Below are positions 55,258-64,000 of a stretch of DNA of 64,000 nucleotides, piece after piece. The DNA comes from Venturia oleaginea (Eukaryota > Ascomycota > Dothideomycetes > Venturiales > Venturiaceae). The position numbers were made by a program, and so were the translations under genes. Location of the stretch: assembly GCA_013176395.1 (NCBI GenBank), contig JABMLP010000001.1, positions 992,001-1,056,000 on the forward strand, in the 5' to 3' direction. The number at the start of each line of letters is the position of its first letter. Position 1 is the stretch's first letter. Under the pieces are notes generated by a model that made no database searches, was not told where the DNA came from, and worked only from the letters and a program-made list of their open reading frames with translations.

Positions 55258-57544
55258 CTAAACCCATCCACCGTCGTCAAACCACTCGTCGACATCATAA
55301 CCGTAGCTGTCCCCGGACCCATATTCGTCGTCACTTCCTCCCCAAAACGTTGCTAACATTCCATCCTCGTCCTCACTGCCAATGAAATCTGGAGGAAGAA
55401 ACACGATACCTGCATCCGTGAAGAAGCCCGCGGCTTGATCCAGCAACGCTTGATGATGACTGCTGCTCTGCTCGATAAAGCACTGTTCGGCATCGACCAT
55501 TTTGAGCTTCGGTAAACGCTTCTCCATCTTGCACGCCCGGGCGATTTCAACAAGTAAAGGCATGAAATGTTTGGCGCTCTGGCCAGGTGAGTTGATTATG
55601 AGAGTTTCAAGCGATGGAGGGAAGATGTCTGCGAGCTCGTGGTAGTTGAGAGGTATGCCATTTACTTCGTATGTTGGACCCTCTGCATCGAACTCTGTGT
55701 CGAAGTCTCCAAGAGGATGAGTACTTGGTACCCCGCCGATGATGTGCTCTCCGGATATTTCAATTATTCGCAGCTTGTCGAACTCCACAAATGATCCGAT
55801 GCGAGCCAGGCTTGGGTTTTCCCATCTAAACCCAAAGATTAGTTGATGTTTCAAAGGCTCTGAGGTGGCTTAGAGCGACTCCTCGTGTGAATAGGAGCAT
55901 GCCGCGCAAGTAGACGATTAAGGGAGTAGTGGAGTGAGATACACGAACCTTCCGAACCAGTCTACACCTGCGCTGTCCAGTGTCAAGGTCTCCAAAGAGT
56001 GCTTTTGCGTACTCAAACTTTCCAGCAGACCCCAATATCCCGCCTCATCACTCGCTTCCGCTTCCATCTCCATTGGCCAGTTCAACGTGAAATGCCGTAA
56101 CGATTTGCAGGCCATGAGAACTTTACGCAGATACTCAGAATCGACGGCGGACTCCTCGAAGTGTAATGTCTCAAGATTAGAGACTGCCTCCGACCATTCA
56201 ATTTGGCTTCTGCAGCTCCCTCCAGTCATTCCTGATCCTGCCTTTGACAGGAGCAGATCTCGATCTGGGACAAAACCCCCGCACCGAGCAAAGTACATAG
56301 ATGCATGTCGCAATGTTGGCAGACCTAGAGCACAAGCAAGACCCATCGGACTGAAAACTGGGACATCCAAATACTGATGTGCATGTGTCATCAGGATGGT
56401 ATGTAAAGTGGAGAAAGGGCCTGAGCCCGGCGCAAGGCGCTTCTCTCCAGCACGTCGCATCAAAGCTAATGTCCATGGAAAATCTTGGCCCAGGGTCATG
56501 GAATGTATCGAAAGGTGCAAAATCTCCAGCTTTGGCAACAAGGCTAACATCATCGCAACCTTGGCATCATTGCCGAACTCGTTGATATGACGCATCCAGT
56601 CTTCCTTTTTAAACCGTTCACGGCTGGGGTTGTCTGGAGTTTCCTTTTCTTCTATATCAACCATCTCGGCCAGGGATAAGATATCCTGTCCAATCTTCAC
56701 AGATTTCCTTTTCGAGGGCCGTCGCTCTACGCCTTCGACAAAGATGACGCGGACGTGAGAAGCTGCGATTGGATTATGGATGAAACGATCGATCAAATTC
56801 AGCCGCTGTTTGGAGGACCCAGTATCGCGAACAAGGCTTCCGAGAATAGGTCTAGCTATGCTGTAAAGTCGGCGCGAGGAGAGGCATATCTTTCTGAGAA
56901 TTTTTCGGTCTTCAAATACCTCAGCAGGACACGAATCCCCGTTCAACAAATCCATGTTGCCACTCGCGACGTCGGCTACGTGTCGACAAGGATCGAAATG
57001 CTCTATGATCTTGAGCACCAACTCATCCGGAAGGTCGTTGAGGCTCGTCGTATTTACTTTTCTTGGACGACTAAAGAAGTGAGTTTCATGGCATAATATC
57101 TTTAGCAAGCTTGACGTACGCGCTTTTCTCTGTTGGCACGAAATACGATAGCTCTAGCTTTGATTTCTGAGCTACGGTCCGTTTATTTTTGGTAGCGTTC
57201 CTGAATTGTTTATTCTTCAACCTTGTACGAGGTGGCATATCTTTGCCGTCAGCCACTGACAATGATTCCGGCGCCCGCGTATTTGATGGCCCTGCTATTG
57301 TGCGGGTTGTCTGAAAGGGAACGGCCGAAGCGGCACTCTCACCGATGTCGCCATCGAATGGCCCATCGTTGTTCTGGTTCTTTACTGTGTTCTTCTGTTT
57401 TCCATATCTCCTCTCGATGAAAGCCTTCCTTTGTTCGGGATTCTTGGTCCAGCATTTATTGGCTTTGTGGCCAAGCTTGCCGCAAAATATGCATGCGGGT
57501 CGTGTTCCCGCTTGAGACGAAGGTGGAGCAGTAATCTCTACCAT
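55258..57544 (-). CDS. CCHC zinc-knuckle plus F-box protein
   Basis: Exons 57120-57544, 55949-57070 and 55258-55825 (introns 49 and 123 nt) join in frame to give 704 residues. Exon 1 carries a CCHC zinc knuckle (CIFCGKLGHKANKC, with spacing C-x2-C-x4-H-x4-C) near residue 20 and a basic linker. The intron, donor GTACGT and acceptor TTTAG, makes KSA/RPRKVN and leads directly into the F-box SLNDLPDELVLKIIEHFDPC. The rest is LRR-like helix/strand repeats (LEILHLSIHSMTL, LETLHFEESAV, LRHFTLNWPMEME, LETLTLDSAGVD), ending in an acidic Gly/Tyr/Asp tail. The C-terminal half fits an SCF-ligase substrate receptor. The knuckle suggests RNA or ssDNA contact. If the first exon is separate, an ATG at 57108 begins an F-box-only protein of 575 residues. 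Confidence 0.65.
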
Positions 57545-57717
57545 CTTGAGACTTGGTTGCTACTCGAATGGCCAATTCCTGTAAATGACAGAGATTCGGG
57601 GTGTGGTGGTGAAGTGAAGTTGGAGTTCGGAGACGCGTTGAAGAGTTGGCATTGGCGACGGGAAGTGGGTCGCCAGATCACATGGTACAAAACACCAGGA
57701 AGTATGAACAAGGGTAA

Positions 57718-59905
57718 CACTAAATCTACCGTGGTTTTTTACTTAATCTACCGTGCTACTCATTCTAAATCTACCGTGGTTTTTTGAACCAATCAGAGGG
57801 CCAGTATTTAGTCGAAAGGCGGGCCCCGGGCTGAAAACTTTCCGCGCACAATGCACGCAATAGCAACAACTTTTTGAGATCTCGAGCATATAATGCTCTC
57901 TCCTAACCCACCTTCCCACCTTGCTTTTCTTATTGTATTAAGGCTTGCCCTCCTTACTATTACTACTAAAGTATTGGCCTAAGTATGAGTCGCGCGGCTT
58001 ATCTTAATAGGAAGTATACAAAGCCGACTATTTTGGCGCTAACGTATTCCACCACCGAGCCGGCCACTTTTCCTTGGCACGACCAACTCATATTACGCCT
58101 CTTCAATTTTAGCGCTATCAACAATAAATTCCAAGTCTGTCGTGCTGCTATCTGATTCAGAAGATATCTCAATATCCTTTTTACACCTTCGCGCATTGTG
58201 CCCAGCTGCGCCGTTGAGTTGGTCGGGCTGTTTCTTGATCACCACTACCACGAGCCTTCTTCGATCCCTGAGGCGCTACAGACGCCTCTGCAGCTACCTG
58301 CGCTGCTGCAGTCCAATACTCCATAGTACCACCTTACTGGATCCACTTCCTTTTGCGCCATTTTCGCTTCGTCATTACTGCCAATTGCTCTTCAAGCTCG
58401 TGGTTTCGTGCAATAAGTAGAGCGTTCTGGTGCAGCATCAATTCGGCGCCCTTGACAAGCTGAGAGAAGCCAGTCTGCGCAGTAACTGGTGACCGAGTGA
58501 AAGATTCGCGTACAAGCTTTGATTGAGATCCAAATTCTTGAGTATTGCTTGGAGTCTTTGACTGCCACGGCGTTTCTGGGAGACGGGGTTCTGGCGGGGT
58601 ACGTAGCCGTACTTCAAGGCGGTCCAATACCGCCTGCGCGTCGATAGGGACTAGCCCTACCATCCCAAAAGCCTTTCGACAGTTCTCTTCTGTAAACACG
58701 TCGAAAAACGCGTCTTTGAAGGCCGGGAGGAAGCCTTCTTTGTTGATATTGTAGACGCGTCGGCGTGCCAAGTCTCGAACTCGTTGAGAGTACTTGCACT
58801 TCAACGGCGAGAAGCAGACCACATTAAGCGGCTGGAGGATATGCGATGAATGAGGCGGCACACAGAGCGTTAGGATCTTATGTTCGAGGCAGTAGTCCTT
58901 GAAATCCTGGTTGAGATGGCTCTCATGGCCGTCCAAGATGAGCAGCCTATACCCCCCTACTTGGCGCGCCTTTGTATGCGCGTCAAAGTGCTTCAACCAC
59001 TTAAGACCAAGCGCATTGTTTGCCCAGCCGTTCTCAGAGACCGAGAGCTTCCAATTCCGTGGTATATCTGCCTCCTCATACCACGCACAGATGTGAACGC
59101 GTCCTTTGTAGATAATGAAGGGCGGGGTCGCATACCCAGCGGCGCAGATACTCTGGATAACTGTAACCCACTCGCGATTGCCTGGCTGGATCAAATTAGG
59201 CCGTGTACGTCTTTCAGAAGCTGTGACGACCTTCATTGACACAATAACGCCCATCTGGAAGCCAATCTCGTCAAAGTTGTGCGTATCCTCGTCGTGGACG
59301 CCGTACTTTGCCTTGGTGTCTGCAACGAGCTTGAACCACGCGCCGATAATATCTGGATCTTTCTGTAGTATCCTCTGCCTATCCTTGGCTCGATTGAAGG
59401 CTGTCTTGAGCTCATCTGAGCGCCTTACGAACCTCTCGGCCCACTTTTTGCCTACTGGCTCTCCACCGCGTATACCCAACAGTTTATCCGCCATATCTGC
59501 CACCTCACACAGCTGGGGCGCAAATCCTCGCGAACCGAGGTCGAGGATATATCAAACAAGCGTTTGCTCTTCTGTTGCAGTGAGCTTATGGAAGTTTGGT
59601 GGTCTTTTGAGGATAAATTGGACTCCTCTGACGCGATCGGAGAGGGTTTGTTGTTTAACGTTGAGGGCGCTCGCAGCAGCCCGTTGGCTTCGGATTTGGC
59701 CGGTATTCAAAGCTTGGATTGCAAGCTGAATTCTCCCTTCGTGTTGGAGTAGTAAGTCATTACGTTGTTGAGACATAGTAGAATAAGAAGAGTAGTTGGG
59801 GTCTTGGCAAATTTTGACCGGTTGGGTGATCCAATACGTTAGACTTAATATAAATACGTAGGTAAAAGCCAAGGACTTTAAGGGAAAGAAATTATTTCGG
59901 CGAGG
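57718..59905 (-). mobile_element. Fot1/pogo-type DNA transposon, damaged
   Basis: The left end carries three sub-terminal repeats of AATCTACCGTGGTTTTTT type (about 57722-57785), which is typical of the pogo group. The transposase reads leftward. A matching right terminal repeat (AAAAAACCACGGTAGATT) is not found, so the promoter-proximal end is lost near 59900. There the sequence turns into hydrolase-like coding sequence. Confidence 0.7.
58200..59776 (-). pseudogene. Fot1/pogo transposase, inactivated
   Basis: From ATG 59776 the order is an N-terminal helix-turn-helix (QLAIQALNTGQIRSQRAAAS), a CENP-B-like domain (VGKKWAERFVRRSDELKTAF), and a DDE/DDD core with first Asp in THNFDEIGFQMG and second Asp in LLILDGHESHLNQD. 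The third position reads LQPLNVVCFSPLK, where the family has QPLDV, so the catalytic Asp is now Asn (codon AAT at 58823-58825). There is a TGA at 59552-59554 and a TAA at 58334-58336. The zinc-knuckle-like C-terminus (GHNARRCKKD) continues in another frame (about 58210-58150). All three point changes fit C-to-T or G-to-A transitions. Confidence 0.85.
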
Positions 59906-60083
59906 TGGCAATGGCTATGGGACTATCGTCATCGATCTACCAACCAGTTTCAAAGGCCCACCCTTCGTCCCATACAAGGCAGACATTGTTGTAATCAAGG
60001 CACTATTGACCCTAGTAATCAATGCCGGTAGAGACGTAATCATGGTCATGCATTCTTATGGAGGTGTACTATGGTATCAGGGA
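59904..60083 (+). pseudogene. Alpha/beta-hydrolase fragment
   Basis: A 59-codon frame reads GNGYGTIVIDLPTS, then KADIVVIKALLTLVINAGRD and VIMVMHSYGGV. It matches the stretch from the second core strand to the nucleophile elbow (Ser in HSYGG) of a fungal alpha/beta hydrolase, then stops. Short residues left of the transposon (WYKTPGSMNK at about 57685-57710) could be the protein's opening W-x-x-P-x-x-M segment, suggesting insertion into the gene, but that match is weak. Confidence 0.55.
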
Positions 60084-60184
60084 AAATAAAAGTTAATTAG
60101 CACCCTGGTAGCCACCCTTGCAGTGGTCAATGCGGTAATCTAAATGAAGTTATTATTCTGCTTATTCAGCGTATCCTTGTTGTA

Positions 60185-60540
60185 AGTTATCAGTGTCGTT
60201 GACGTAGCCACTTTGAGGTCACCTTTGATGCTACCTTTGAGGATATCTTTGAAGCCATTTTGAAGCTGTATACATACGATTTTGGAGTCACAATGCGGCT
60301 GCGGCATAAGGAGCTTTCACGAGATGAACGGAATGAGGTTCTTACCCTCCACCTTGCAGGCTTCAAATACAAGCAAATTTAAGACTTTTTCCAGCAGAAG
60401 AAAGGCAAAGAGGTTACTAGTCGTCAGATCCAATGGGCTATTGAACACGGTCATCCTACGCCGCAGAAAAAGGGACATTGTGGTGCTAAAAGGTTTCTTT
60501 CAGAAGAGGACGTTGACTTACGTCAACGACACTGATAACT
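60185..60540 (+). mobile_element. Tc1/mariner-like deletion derivative, 356 bp
   Basis: The terminal repeats AGTTATCAGTGTCGTTGACG and its reverse complement (CGTCAACGACACTGATAACT) are perfect over 20 bp, flanked by TA on both sides (60183-60184 and 60541-60542). The interior codes only a helix-turn-helix start from ATG 60293 (SRDERNEVLTLHLAGFKYKQ), with a TAA after it and then TSRQIQWAIEHGHPTPQKKG. No DDE core is present. It is non-autonomous. Confidence 0.85.
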
Positions 60541-60542
60541 TA

Positions 60543-61667
60543 ACGTGTTTCACCACTCACTTGGCCACCCCACTCACTTGGCCACCCCAACCACTAAATC
60601 TCAAGTCATCGTGCGATAAACCTCCCACCAATACAGCTTTTATTAAAATAATTCTAACAATACATTCTTTACGTATTTGGGCATCGATTAATCTTATGAC
60701 CTTGAATACCGCAGCCACTACATGTTGGTAATGCTCGCTGTCGTACGACGACTTCCTGATCTTGAACATTATCTCTAGAGCTATTTTCGCATCCCTCGAC
60801 CAAGAACTGACCCTGTTGAGCTTGTAAAACGCCTCCATATGCAATATATCGTCTACGATACTGTTGCTTCTGTTTTCGTCGTTGGTTCTCTGTACGAAGC
60901 TTCCTATTCTCTTCTGCAAGTATTACTGCTGAATTCATTGCGACTTGAAATCCTTTGATGAATTGACCAATTGCTTGACTACTTGGACTCTGAGATTGGC
61001 GATGAAGAAGATTTCGGTCGAGCTGAGCCTGCTGCTCAAGCTGAGCTATCGTACGAGGAGTTTCTGACGTCCACTGTGGCGCTACTCCATGGGGTGTACC
61101 TGGTGGTGAGGGCGTCTCTTCAACACGCTGAAACCACGCGTTGATTGTCGCTGGATCTTCGCATTTTGCACGCTGTGAATGGAATTTACGATTCCACTTC
61201 GTACAAAGCTCCGGCTGAGCGTTGATGAAGCGGGATACCCAGTTCTTCCCGACTAATGACGGTGGAGGATTCGTACCGCGTTTTTCGAGTAAAGCGTTTG
61301 CCATTCGTCGTACGTCGATAATTTGGGGCGGAAATCCTCGTCGATCAAGGTCTAGGATCCACTGAACCAGAGCCTGCTCTTCATGTATTTGTAACTTTCT
61401 CTTTTGGTGGTTAGATTCGCTTCGTGGTTTACCACCTTGAAGACGAGACTGAAGTGTAGATCGAGGAATATCGTACGACGCTGAGATTTGACGTTAACTT
61501 AAATTTGGATTTGTTTGAAAGCTCTGCTTCGCAAGAAGTAATCTAGCCTCTTTGCAAGCCGATCCGGGGGTTGGTGTTGACATTATCGCGATATTTGTAC
61601 GAAGGGATTAGACTTTTTGGTTGGGTGGCCATGTGAGTGGGGCGGCCAAGTGAATGGTGAAACACGT
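60543..61667 (-). mobile_element. Pogo-like deletion derivative, 1,125 bp
   Basis: The ends ACGTGTTTCACCA and TGGTGAAACACGT continue as terminal inverted repeats of about 55 bp that contain the motif CACTCACTTGGCCACCC twice. TA dinucleotides flank it (60541-60542 and 61668-61669), the first shared with the neighbouring Tc1-like element. Confidence 0.88.
60669..61583 (-). pseudogene. Pogo-like transposase with the catalytic core deleted
   Basis: From ATG 61583 the frame has a helix-turn-helix (ISASYDIPRSTLQSRLQGGK) with a TAA at 61494-61496 just before it. A CENP-B-like domain follows (VGKNWVSRFINAQPELCTKW, then INAWFQRVEE). It passes straight into a Pro/Gln-rich C-terminal part, a basic coiled stretch (ENRKLRTENQRRKQKQQYRR) and a zinc knuckle CSGCGIQGHKINRC. 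The DDE domain is missing without loss of frame, so if the TAA were read through, the product would be a DNA-binding protein with no catalytic domain. Confidence 0.8.
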
Positions 61668-61669
61668 TA

Positions 61670-62027
61670 AATAACTTCCACGAGATTAATAAGGAGTAAG
61701 ATAAAAAGCACCAATCAGAGCTTACAGACCTAGGCATGCCGAACGTCCGCTTTTCGAGTATTTAAGGAAACTAGCCCGTCAGTGCTTCTCACTTGGCCGC
61801 CAGTTTAACGAGTGCTATACTTGGTTTCGCCGCGGCGGGGCGTTTTGGGATGAATATAGTATATATTGGGGCTATACCTAGGTTGGAGGATGCTCGACAT
61901 CTAAAGCTCCTACAGCCTCCTCTACTTCGTTGCGCACAACATTTGCAAAGTAAAGAAACTTACGACTTAGCTTTTCAGCCTGCCTTCTCGTAATTAATTA
62001 CCTTCATTTACCTTACCAACTTCGAAC
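61670..62027. other. Promoter region of the small cysteine-rich gene
   Basis: It contains TCACTTGGCCGCC (61789-61801), identical to part of the terminal repeat of the adjacent pogo-like element, and a TATATATT run (about 61860). Otherwise unremarkable. Confidence 0.5.
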
Positions 62028-62351
62028 ATGCAATTCACCATCCCCATCCTAACTATAATAACAAGTTTGCTCGTTACCGGTAGCAGTGGAGAAATTTACT
62101 GCAAAGATCCTCCGGCAAACTGTATGTATGGCGCACCTGGAAGCAAATGGATAAGGGTAAGTAGTAATTTCCCTAATATAGAAAGTATATACTACTAACC
62201 ATCATGTTTGTAGTGTGGGCAGAATCTCTGCGGCAAACACCCTGAGTTTGGTGATGGTTGTCGCGGGACCAGGAGGACGAAACCCCACTGCTGCCATACC
62301 GGGTATTTTTTCGAGCAACCAATCTTCGATACCTATTGTATGATATCATAA
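62028..62351 (+). CDS. Small secreted eight-cysteine protein (effector-like candidate)
   Basis: Exons 62028-62156 and 62214-62351 (intron 57 nt, GTAAGT...TTGTAG) join in frame to give 88 residues. A signal peptide MQFTIPILTIITSLLVTGSS is followed by a mature chain of about 67 residues. It has eight cysteines spaced C-x6-C-x11-C-x4-C-x9-C-x9-CC-x14-C, a CC doublet included, as in disulfide-knotted secreted proteins. It is basic (KHPEF, RGTRRTKPH). It sits 360 bp from a transposon cluster, the usual setting of fungal effector genes. No family is recognised. Secretion and the even cysteine count are seen in the sequence; a role in host interaction, antimicrobial action or wall biology is inference. 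Confidence 0.7.
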
Positions 62352-63185
62352 GCAGGAGGAAGACGGTCATGTTGGCGCGCATGTGCTTGGAGGCTGATGC
62401 CAGGCTCCGCGGATAAAAAGGAAGGTAGGCTTGGTGGCTCGCTTTTCTAGCGCTGCACCGATGGAACACGGGAGTGGAGCAAGTACGGGGAGGAGGAAAG
62501 AGAATCCCATGGTTGAATTTGCTAGAATGCAGCGAGTGTGAAATGATCCAAGTCCTGAGAAATGGGTAAATATCGAATACAATTAATACTCTGCGGATCT
62601 GTGTTGTGAATCGAAGAGCAGGCATCAACTTTTATAGACGCGCCTCACACAATTTTCCTCCATTTCTCTCAGCTTATTTCCATTCTTGATCCAATGCTCA
62701 CGATTCCAAATAGTTGGACGGAAAGTCCGATCACATTTCCACAGTCCATAAGGCTTCACTGTGGCTGCTGACAGTATAAAAGTTCTAGAGGTTACAGCAT
62801 ATATCGTGGGCCCAACTTCGTCTCCGCGCGCTTCAGGTCGCTGTATGCAATTGCTTATTGGCTAACGGTATTCCTCGAGCAAGGGAGTGGCCGCATAAGC
62901 TCAGTCGAACACTCATCGAAATACAATCGAACGAGGTTGTCCAGGACATATTGATGTCCCTCTGCTGGTGGTCCGAGGTCGGTTCAAGGTGTCTCTACGG
63001 CGCAGCCTACACAAATCAAGCATAAACGCCACGAACTGGAACCCCTAAAGAAGTCATCAGATCTGAGAGTGTTTCTTGTAAAATCGCTGCGCGATCGGGT
63101 TGTGTCTGATGTTGCTCTTTCTGAATTTAGACTTCCCGATGTAAGGAGAGTTCCATGGAGGCTTGGAGCATTCAAGTATTTGAGT
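62352..63185. other. Intergenic region
   Basis: No supported gene lies between the small secreted protein and the hydrolase. Confidence 0.5.
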
Positions 63186-64000
63186 TCAAAAAGTAGCCCG
63201 CGCGGGAACCTGGAAATTCTCTTTCTCGATGGGAGAACCGCCATTGCGGTACGCCCACAACCGGCTGAAATGCTTCACCCGCCATGCCACTTCATCTTTG
63301 GGCTCGTCCTTCTTTTCCTGGGTTGTGCGATCGACTTTGCTTGTCGACTTGACCGACAAAGTCGAGGTCGGAGTTCTGGTCATCAGAGGAGATATGGGCG
63401 TGTTGATGTCGCCGACCCAAGCTTTACTAGGGATTTCGGATTGTGTGTCGCTCGTCAGGATTGACGTTAATAGGTCTTCTCTTTCGTCCAATTGTTCAGG
63501 GTCGCCAGTAAGTTCCATTTCCATAAACCCACTGACGTCTTTGCAGCGGAGGGTGCCATTGACCGTCTCCAGTGGGAATATTTCGTGCAAATAATGCATG
63601 TTAAGAAGGTGTCCAGACTTCGGACTCTGGAAGACACGCCCCATAAACCTGTTTGATACTCCATGGAAGTTCAGTACTCCGAATTGAGCGACAAAGTCGC
63701 CTATAAATTAGTCAGCAAGCTCGGACTCACGAACAAGACTCTGCATACCTGAATTGGCATAATGCTCAACATAGCGGATAGCTTTGCTTTGCTTTGCGGC
63801 TCGAACATCAAGCTGCATTGCTTTGGCCGTAGAAGCCAGTAGGCGATGGGGGTTATTAAAGTGATTTGCAGCATTGCCGAAGGTGTACACCTCAAGCCGC
63901 TGCATACGATCTTGGGGTATCTCATCAAGCAACCAGTCGATGACCAAACCGCCCTCGATTCCACCTTGGCTATGAAGAATAAAGACGACTTTTTGGTGGT
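63186..64000 (-). CDS. Alpha/beta-hydrolase, partial (5' end off window)
   Basis: An exon running off the window edge (63749-64000) joins 63186-63700 across a 48 nt intron. The visible part includes the nucleophile region LHSQGGIEGGLVIDWLLDEI, with Ser in HSQGG. QRLEVYTFGNAANHFNNPHR, then the exon join ANSG/DFVAQFGVL, and GRVFQSPKSGHLLNMHYLHE, with a His in GHLLN that may complete the triad, match a widespread fungal hydrolase family of unknown substrate. About 180 C-terminal residues are Ser/Thr/Lys-rich and variable. The catalytic Ser sits close to the window end, so most of the N-terminal lobe is not seen. Confidence 0.75.

Noticed and set aside
63069..63464. Plus-strand frame of 131 codons
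   Set aside because: Antisense of the hydrolase gene and its flank; no signals of its own.

Overview
The window is nuclear DNA of a filamentous ascomycete. Genes carry short GT-AG introns, mostly 46-60 nt, and coding strands alternate freely. The families point the same way: a Ycf1-type ABCC transporter, a heme-thiolate peroxidase, a DUF2415 protein, a fungal calpain and Fot1/pogo transposons. The mix would suit Leotiomycetes (Helotiales), but that placement is inference. Exon joins were chosen by hand from splice signals, and frame was checked across each join.

Layout. 1-5 kb: a decayed large fungal gene, a thin gene-poor stretch and a BTB/POZ gene. 5.5-12 kb: a coiled-coil gene tail-to-tail with a six-exon vacuolar ABCC transporter. 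12.9-20.7 kb: a 1,125-residue probable mitochondrial membrane protein, a flavin-split-barrel protein, a small secreted protein and a RidA-family protein. 21-31.7 kb is the accessory zone. It holds a broken F-box-like locus, a degraded tRNA-Val(AAC) with its intron, a secretory-pathway heme-thiolate peroxidase, a palindromic MITE, the ordered remains of a CocE/NonD hydrolase, a Zn2Cys6-type regulator lacking a visible zinc cluster, and an F-box-like gene. 32-53.4 kb is a conserved housekeeping block: AFG1-type ATPase, secreted asparaginase, cystathionine beta-lyase, DUF2415 WD-like protein, mitochondrial Hsp70, a Yrb2-like Ran-binding protein, calpain and nitronate monooxygenase. 55-57.5 kb has a small secreted protein and a gene that joins a CCHC zinc knuckle to an F-box. 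57.7-61.7 kb is a transposon island with a Fot1/pogo copy, a Tc1-like derivative and a second pogo-like derivative. A fragment of an alpha/beta hydrolase gene is broken up inside it. Just beyond lies a small eight-cysteine secreted protein at 62.0 kb, an effector-like candidate. The window ends inside an alpha/beta-hydrolase gene.

The least explained signal is a dispersed family of about 65-80 bp near-palindromes whose arms read roughly TATCGATAAATTTCTGGC. Eight diverged copies lie between 1.1 and 36.3 kb, all outside exons, and two sit inside introns. The copy in the ABC transporter lies within a larger 192 bp inverted-repeat element that accounts for a 279 nt intron in a gene whose other introns are 46-147 nt.

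The two mitochondrial quality-control genes (AFG1-type ATPase and Hsp70) and the sulphur and metal functions (Ycf1-like transporter, cystathionine beta-lyase) look like chance neighbours rather than a cluster. I see no secondary-metabolite cluster, no CRISPR array and no rRNA.
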